This document shows, piece by piece, positions 6,023-8,693 of a stretch of 8,693 nucleotides of DNA. The DNA lies in assembly GCA_027886945.1 (NCBI GenBank), contig JAPCJM010000005.1, forward strand, positions 1 through 8,693, read 5' to 3'. Numbering within the stretch: position 1 is the first letter of the stretch; each line of letters begins with the position of its first letter. Source of the DNA: Nitrososphaerota archaeon (GTDB lineage: Archaea; Thermoproteota; Nitrososphaeria; Nitrososphaerales; UBA183). The notes beneath the pieces were generated by a model that worked only from the letters and a program-made list of their open reading frames with translations, made no database searches and was not told where the DNA came from. A program made the translations under genes and the position numbers.

Positions 6023-6529
6023 GTTCACGGCAAGAACTACCGCCAGTGGAAAGGGCAATTCTACAGCAAGAAGTTTGCCCCTGGAGCGCCCAACCCAAAG
6101 GTAGCACGCTTCACCACGGGCAAGAGCAAGCCCGACTACGATTACCTGTTCAAGCTGATTTCTGAAGGGAAGGTCCAGATCAGAAGCAACGCCCTCGAAG
6201 CTGCGAGAGTGGCCGCGAGCAAGAAGGTGGTCCTGGTTGGCGAGGAGAACTTCTTCCTCAAGGTAGTTACGTACCCTCACGTTGTGTTAAGAGAGAACAA
6301 GATGATCGCCACGGCCGGCGCAGACAGGCTCCAGGAGGGAATGCGCAAGGCCTTCGGCAAGCCCATCGGGGTGGCGGCGAGGGTCGACATCGGGGACACG
6401 GTCATCGAGCTGAGCCTGAAGGCTGAGAACTTCGAGAAGGGGAAGGAGGCCATGAAGGCTGCGTCGACCAAGCTCCCCATGAAGACGCACCTCGTGACAA
6501 TCAAACTCGAGAAGCCGATGTCCGCATGA
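6023..6529 (+). CDS. rpl10e: Large-subunit ribosomal protein L10e (uL16), no canonical start codon
   Basis: L10e (uL16) sits near the peptidyl transferase centre and is needed for late 50S maturation. The frame from 6023 gives 168 residues with the full family pattern. HGKNYR is at 2-7, VQIRSNALEAARVAA at 51-65, YPHVVLRENKM at 84-94, then AGADRLQEGMRKAFGKPIG (98-116) and KLPMKTHLV. Conservation begins at HGKNYR, yet the codon before it is GTT. No ATG, GTG or TTG lies in frame between the TGA at 6014 and GTG 6209, which would remove 62 conserved residues. ATG 6016 is one frame off; losing one base between it and CAC 6026 would restore MGRHGKNYR. Either GTT is used, or a base is wrong. The stop overlaps the dph2 start (ATGA). 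Confidence 0.9.
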   Translation, partial: VHGKNYRQWKGQFYSKKFAPGAPNPKVARFTTGKSKPDYDYLFKLISEGKVQIRSNALEAARVAASKKVVLVGEENFFLKVVTYPHVVLRENKMIATAGADRLQEGMRKAFGKPIGVAARVDIGDTVIELSLKAENFEKGKEAMKAASTKLPMKTHLVTIKLEKPMSA

Positions 6530-7557
6530 CCATCAGAATCGACGAAGCCAAGGTCTTCGCCTTGATTGAAGCGAAGCGACCTTCGGTGGTGCTCGTGAAC
6601 GCTCCCGGAGGTCTCCTCAGGCAGACCAAGGATTTGATGGTGAGGGTCAAGGAGAAGTACGGAGTCACCTGCATACTTTCGGGGGACAGCTGTTTCGGTA
6701 TCTGCGACACTGTCGACGATGACGTAGAGAAACTTCAGGCAGACCTCGCTCTGCACATCGGCCACAACGCGGCAGTGCAAGAGGTGGGAGACTTCACTCA
6801 TCTGATCGACGCCGTCGACGATGTCAAATTCGACGAAGTGACTGAAATTGCAGCGCGCACCCTGGCGCCCTACAAGAGACTCGGGCTTGCGACCTTCAGC
6901 CAGCACTTGCACGAGCTTCGTCCGGTCAAGGAAAATCTGGAGGCCAGAGGCTTCACGGTCTTGGTGGGGAGGGGGAACAACCTGATGCTGGAAGGGCAGG
7001 TCTTCGGGTGCGATTTTTCGACCGCCTATCCCATCCGTGAACAGGTCGATGCGTTCGCGCTGCTTGGAGAAAGCGAGTTCCATGCAGTGGGTTTGGCGCT
7101 GGCGACGGGGAAGCCTACCTTCATGCTGGACCCGTACATGAATGAAGTGACTGACATGAAGGAGGCGGCCGACGAGAGGTGGAAGAGGTCGGTGCTCGGG
7201 GTCTACAAGGCCCTCGACGCCCGGACCTTCGGTGTCATTACGGGGATGAAGGAGGGCCAGAAGATGCTTGGCAGGAGCAGGTGGATAACGAAGAGGCTTG
7301 AAATGAACGGGAGGAAGGTGATCCAGCTGGCGATCAGGGACATCACGGCGGAGCGGCTCGCACCGCACAGAGAGATCGATGCGTTCATCCAGACGGCGTG
7401 CCCCAGGATATCGATAGATGGGTTCACCTTCGACAGGCCCGTCCTGTCGATCCCCCAGGCCGACGCTCTCGTGGCGCTCATGGAAGGAAGGGAGCCCGGG
7501 GAATTCCTTCAAAGAGCGAAGTGGATCGAGCTTACCGTGGGGTTGATCAAGAAATGA
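6526..7557 (+). CDS. dph2: Diphthamide biosynthesis enzyme Dph2 (non-classical radical SAM)
   Basis: Archaeal Dph2 is a homodimeric [4Fe-4S] enzyme. It cleaves SAM unusually to transfer a 3-amino-3-carboxypropyl group to a histidine of elongation factor 2, the first step of diphthamide synthesis. The 343-residue product has one cluster cysteine in each of three domains: C60 in SCFGICD, C162 in FGCDFS and C292 in TACPRISID. There is no CX3CX2C motif, as expected for the family. Other recognisable segments are HIGHNA (77-82), ATFSQHLHELRPV and the C-terminal ATGKPTFMLDPY. Length is typical. ATG 6526 overlaps the rpl10e stop by four bases and the end overlaps csl4 the same way, so the three are surely one transcript. 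Genes for later diphthamide steps (dph5, dph6) are not here. Confidence 0.96.
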   Translation: MTIRIDEAKVFALIEAKRPSVVLVNAPGGLLRQTKDLMVRVKEKYGVTCILSGDSCFGICDTVDDDVEKLQADLALHIGHNAAVQEVGDFTHLIDAVDDVKFDEVTEIAARTLAPYKRLGLATFSQHLHELRPVKENLEARGFTVLVGRGNNLMLEGQVFGCDFSTAYPIREQVDAFALLGESEFHAVGLALATGKPTFMLDPYMNEVTDMKEAADERWKRSVLGVYKALDARTFGVITGMKEGQKMLGRSRWITKRLEMNGRKVIQLAIRDITAERLAPHREIDAFIQTACPRISIDGFTFDRPVLSIPQADALVALMEGREPGEFLQRAKWIELTVGLIKK

Positions 7558-8135
7558 AAGATGCGAAGAGAAAGGAAATGATCGCGCTCCCGGGGGACAA
7601 GCTCGCGATCTCTGAGGAGTTCCTCCCGGGCAAGCACACCTACGACGATTCCGGGCAAATCAGGGCGCTGACGGCGGGGTCGGTGCAGAAGGATGTCGTG
7701 AACAGTGAAGTTTCTGTCAAGCCTGCGGTGGAGCCTGAACTTATCAAGGTGGACGACTGGGTGACTGGGCAGGTCGAGACAGCCCAGGCCAACTCCGCGA
7801 ACGTCCACATCTACTTCCTGAACGGGAAGGCGACCCACAAGGACTTCTCTGGGATGCTTTCCCTCAGAGGATTGTCCGGAGGCGGCCGTGGACAAAGAAG
7901 GACCACGCCGGTGAAGAGTGGGGATGTCGTAAGGTGCCGGGTCATCAGTCTCCTAAACGGCATAATCCACCTGAGCGTCGACGAACCGGACATGGGAGTG
8001 GTCGCTGCCTCCTGCGGGAACTGCGGCAAGCCCCTGCTCCGAGGGAGCGCCACCAAGGTCAAATGCGATGAATGCGGCAACGTCGAGGAGAGAAAACTAG
8101 CCGGGGATTTCGGGACGACCCCCATTCAGCCATAG
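7554..8135 (+). CDS. csl4: Exosome cap subunit Csl4
   Basis: Csl4 is an RNA-binding cap protein of the archaeal exosome, which degrades and tails RNA from the 3' end. The 193-residue product has three expected parts. The N-terminal domain shows LPGDKLAISEEFLPGKHTY at about 12-30. An S1 domain spans roughly 65-145 (VDDWVTGQVETAQANSANVH, then SGDVVRCRVISL). A C-terminal zinc ribbon carries C154, C157, C171 and C174, ending in GNVEERKLAGDFG. I chose ATG 7554, which overlaps the dph2 stop (ATGA) and follows an SD-like GGTTGATCA. An open frame extends further upstream but would lie within dph2 and adds nothing conserved. ATG 7578 is a second option. Catalytic subunits Rrp41/Rrp42 are not in this window. 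Confidence 0.94.
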   Translation: MKDAKRKEMIALPGDKLAISEEFLPGKHTYDDSGQIRALTAGSVQKDVVNSEVSVKPAVEPELIKVDDWVTGQVETAQANSANVHIYFLNGKATHKDFSGMLSLRGLSGGGRGQRRTTPVKSGDVVRCRVISLLNGIIHLSVDEPDMGVVAASCGNCGKPLLRGSATKVKCDECGNVEERKLAGDFGTTPIQP

Positions 8136-8136
8136 G

Positions 8137-8145
8137 CATATTAAC
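8137..8145 (+). promoter_or_regulatory. TATA-like box for rpoL-tfs
   Basis: CATATTAAC lies directly after the csl4 stop in a 36-base gap, with its centre about 31 bases before ATG 8172. A start of transcription near 8167 would give a very short leader. This suggests rpoL has a promoter of its own besides readthrough from csl4. Confidence 0.5.
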
Positions 8146-8171
8146 TAGAAACAAAGGGCCGGTCAGGCAAA

Positions 8172-8459
8172 ATGCAGGTCCAGACTACGAGTGAAGATGA
8201 GAAGGGCCTCACTGTTGAGATTACAGGGGAAGATTACTCGTTGGCCGAGATCGTTCACCACGAGTTGCTGGAGGAGAAGAGTGTGACGTTCGCAGGGGCG
8301 CTCCCTCCGCACCCGCTGATCAAGAAGCTCGTCCTCAAGGTCAGGGCCCAGCGCATAAGCCCCGAGAAGGCGTTTGCCAACAGCGTGGACAGAGCCATGG
8401 AGACCACCAAAGAGCTCTTCGACGGCGTCAAGAAGGCCCTCGGCGGTGCTTCCAGCTGA
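8172..8459 (+). CDS. rpoL: RNA polymerase subunit RpoL (Rpb11 homologue)
   Basis: RpoL pairs with RpoD (Rpb3 homologue) to form the platform on which archaeal RNA polymerase assembles, like the bacterial alpha dimer. The 95-residue product matches the family. LTVEITGEDYSLAEIVHHEL is at about 13-32, then TFAGALPPHPLIKKLVLKVRA, which includes the hallmark FAG...HPL, then a long C-terminal dimerisation helix (about 65-90). ATG 8172 sits just after a TATA-like box and lacks a strong SD, consistent with a nearly leaderless mRNA. Its TGA stop overlaps the proposed CTG start of tfs. Confidence 0.95.
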   Translation: MQVQTTSEDEKGLTVEITGEDYSLAEIVHHELLEEKSVTFAGALPPHPLIKKLVLKVRAQRISPEKAFANSVDRAMETTKELFDGVKKALGGASS

Positions 8460-8693
8460 AATTCTGTCCGAAGTGCGGGACCCGACTTAAGCTGAAGCAA
8501 GTGAAAGGTGCCCGCGAGGTCGCGGTGACCTTGGTCTGCGACAACTGTGGTTACTCCAAGAAAGAGGGGAACACTGTGATGCAGATAACCGAGGAGGAGC
8601 TCTCCAACACCCCCCAGATCAAGGTCGTGGGGGACAAGGAAGCCAAGCTCAACTCCCTGCCTACCACAAAGATCGAATGTCCGAAGTGCGGCC
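8456..8693 (+). CDS. tfs: Transcription factor S (TFIIS-like), 3'-truncated, apparent CTG start
   Basis: TFS stimulates the RNA-cleavage activity of stalled archaeal RNA polymerase, like the C-terminal domain of TFIIS, and resembles subunit Rpb9/RpoM. The visible part reads KFCPKCGTRLKL, then LVCDNCGYSKKEG, so the N-terminal zinc ribbon has CPKC and CDNC. A charged linker follows and the second zinc ribbon opens with CPKCG at the window edge. Its catalytic RDE-type loop is not visible. The family usually begins M-K-F-C-P. Here the codon before KFC is CTG (8456-8458), which overlaps the rpoL stop as CTGA, just like the ATGA junctions elsewhere. No ATG, GTG or TTG lies in frame for more than 60 bases upstream, and the next one downstream (GTG 8501) would lose the first CPKC. 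Confidence 0.88.
   Translation, partial: MKFCPKCGTRLKLKQVKGAREVAVTLVCDNCGYSKKEGNTVMQITEEELSNTPQIKVVGDKEAKLNSLPTTKIECPKCG

Noticed and set aside
6016..6165. Short open frame from ATG 6016 (MGRSRQELPP...)
   Set aside because: It is out of frame with L10e, resembles nothing and is explained as a shadow; its ATG overlaps the SD of rpl10e.
6209..6529. A 106-residue gene starting at GTG 6209
   Set aside because: The frame is open back to 6017 and the upstream part encodes conserved L10e sequence (HGKNYR, VQIRSNALEAAR). The GTG is internal. A first thought of Alba also failed, because the ENKMIATAGADRLQEGMR signature is L10e.
6277..7512. 411-codon open frame on the minus strand
   Set aside because: It lies antisense to dph2 and the end of rpl10e, both clearly identified. 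Long antisense frames are expected in GC-rich DNA, and its translation is rich in Arg, His and Pro with no family pattern.
7398..7553. Longer N-terminus for Csl4
   Set aside because: It would overlap dph2 by about 160 bases, encodes basic non-conserved sequence, and the family N-terminus begins near MIALPGDKL just after ATG 7554.
1..8693. Defence island, mobile element, CRISPR array or novel system
   Set aside because: All coding space is taken by recognisable core archaeal genes; there are no transposases, integrases, repeat arrays, attachment sites or regions of differing composition.

Overview
The window reads as a stretch of archaeal chromosome made almost entirely of core information-processing genes. 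Every gene has an archaeal or archaeal/eukaryotic identity: SRP54, Pus10, ribosomal proteins L21e and L10e, RNA polymerase subunits RpoF (Rpb4) and RpoL (Rpb11), DUF655, a KsgA/Dim1 methylase, TrmJ-like and TrmG10-like tRNA methylases, Dph2, exosome subunit Csl4 and transcription factor S. The DNA is GC-rich and densely packed, with ATGA or TGATG overlaps between stop and start codons. The short L10e N-terminus (HGKNYR) and the odd motif variants in Pus10 and KsgA suggest the TACK branch, perhaps a GC-rich relative of Thaumarchaeota/Nitrososphaerota. That placement is inference from remembered family sequences and needs a tree.

Left part (1-3874, all +): the 3' part of srp54, then pus10, rpl21e and rpoF tightly joined. 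A 141-base gap holds a possible TATA box, followed by DUF655 and ksgA, which abut exactly. This matches a gene order I recall as conserved in many archaea (pus10 / L21e / rpoF / DUF655 / ksgA), linking protein export, tRNA and rRNA modification, ribosome and RNA polymerase.

Middle (3875-6022): trmJ-like (+) behind a promoter that would give a leaderless mRNA, converging with a 25-base overlap on a trmG10-like gene (-). Next comes a divergent intergenic region of about 240 bases with a perfect 16-bp palindrome and a TATA box facing right.

Right part (6023-8693, all +): rpl10e, dph2 and csl4 chained by ATGA overlaps. A short gap with its own TATA-like box follows, then rpoL and the 5' part of the TFS gene, which seems to start at a CTG overlapping the rpoL stop. 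Ribosome assembly, diphthamide formation on EF-2, RNA decay and transcription are thus grouped.

I see no mobile element, CRISPR array, tRNA, rRNA or defence system, and no sign of a wholly new system. The points most worth checking are smaller: rpl10e has no ATG/GTG/TTG at its conserved N-terminus (the codon there is GTT), TFS seems to start at CTG, the catalytic motifs of Pus10 and the KsgA homologue are altered, and the divergent promoter region carries a strong palindrome.
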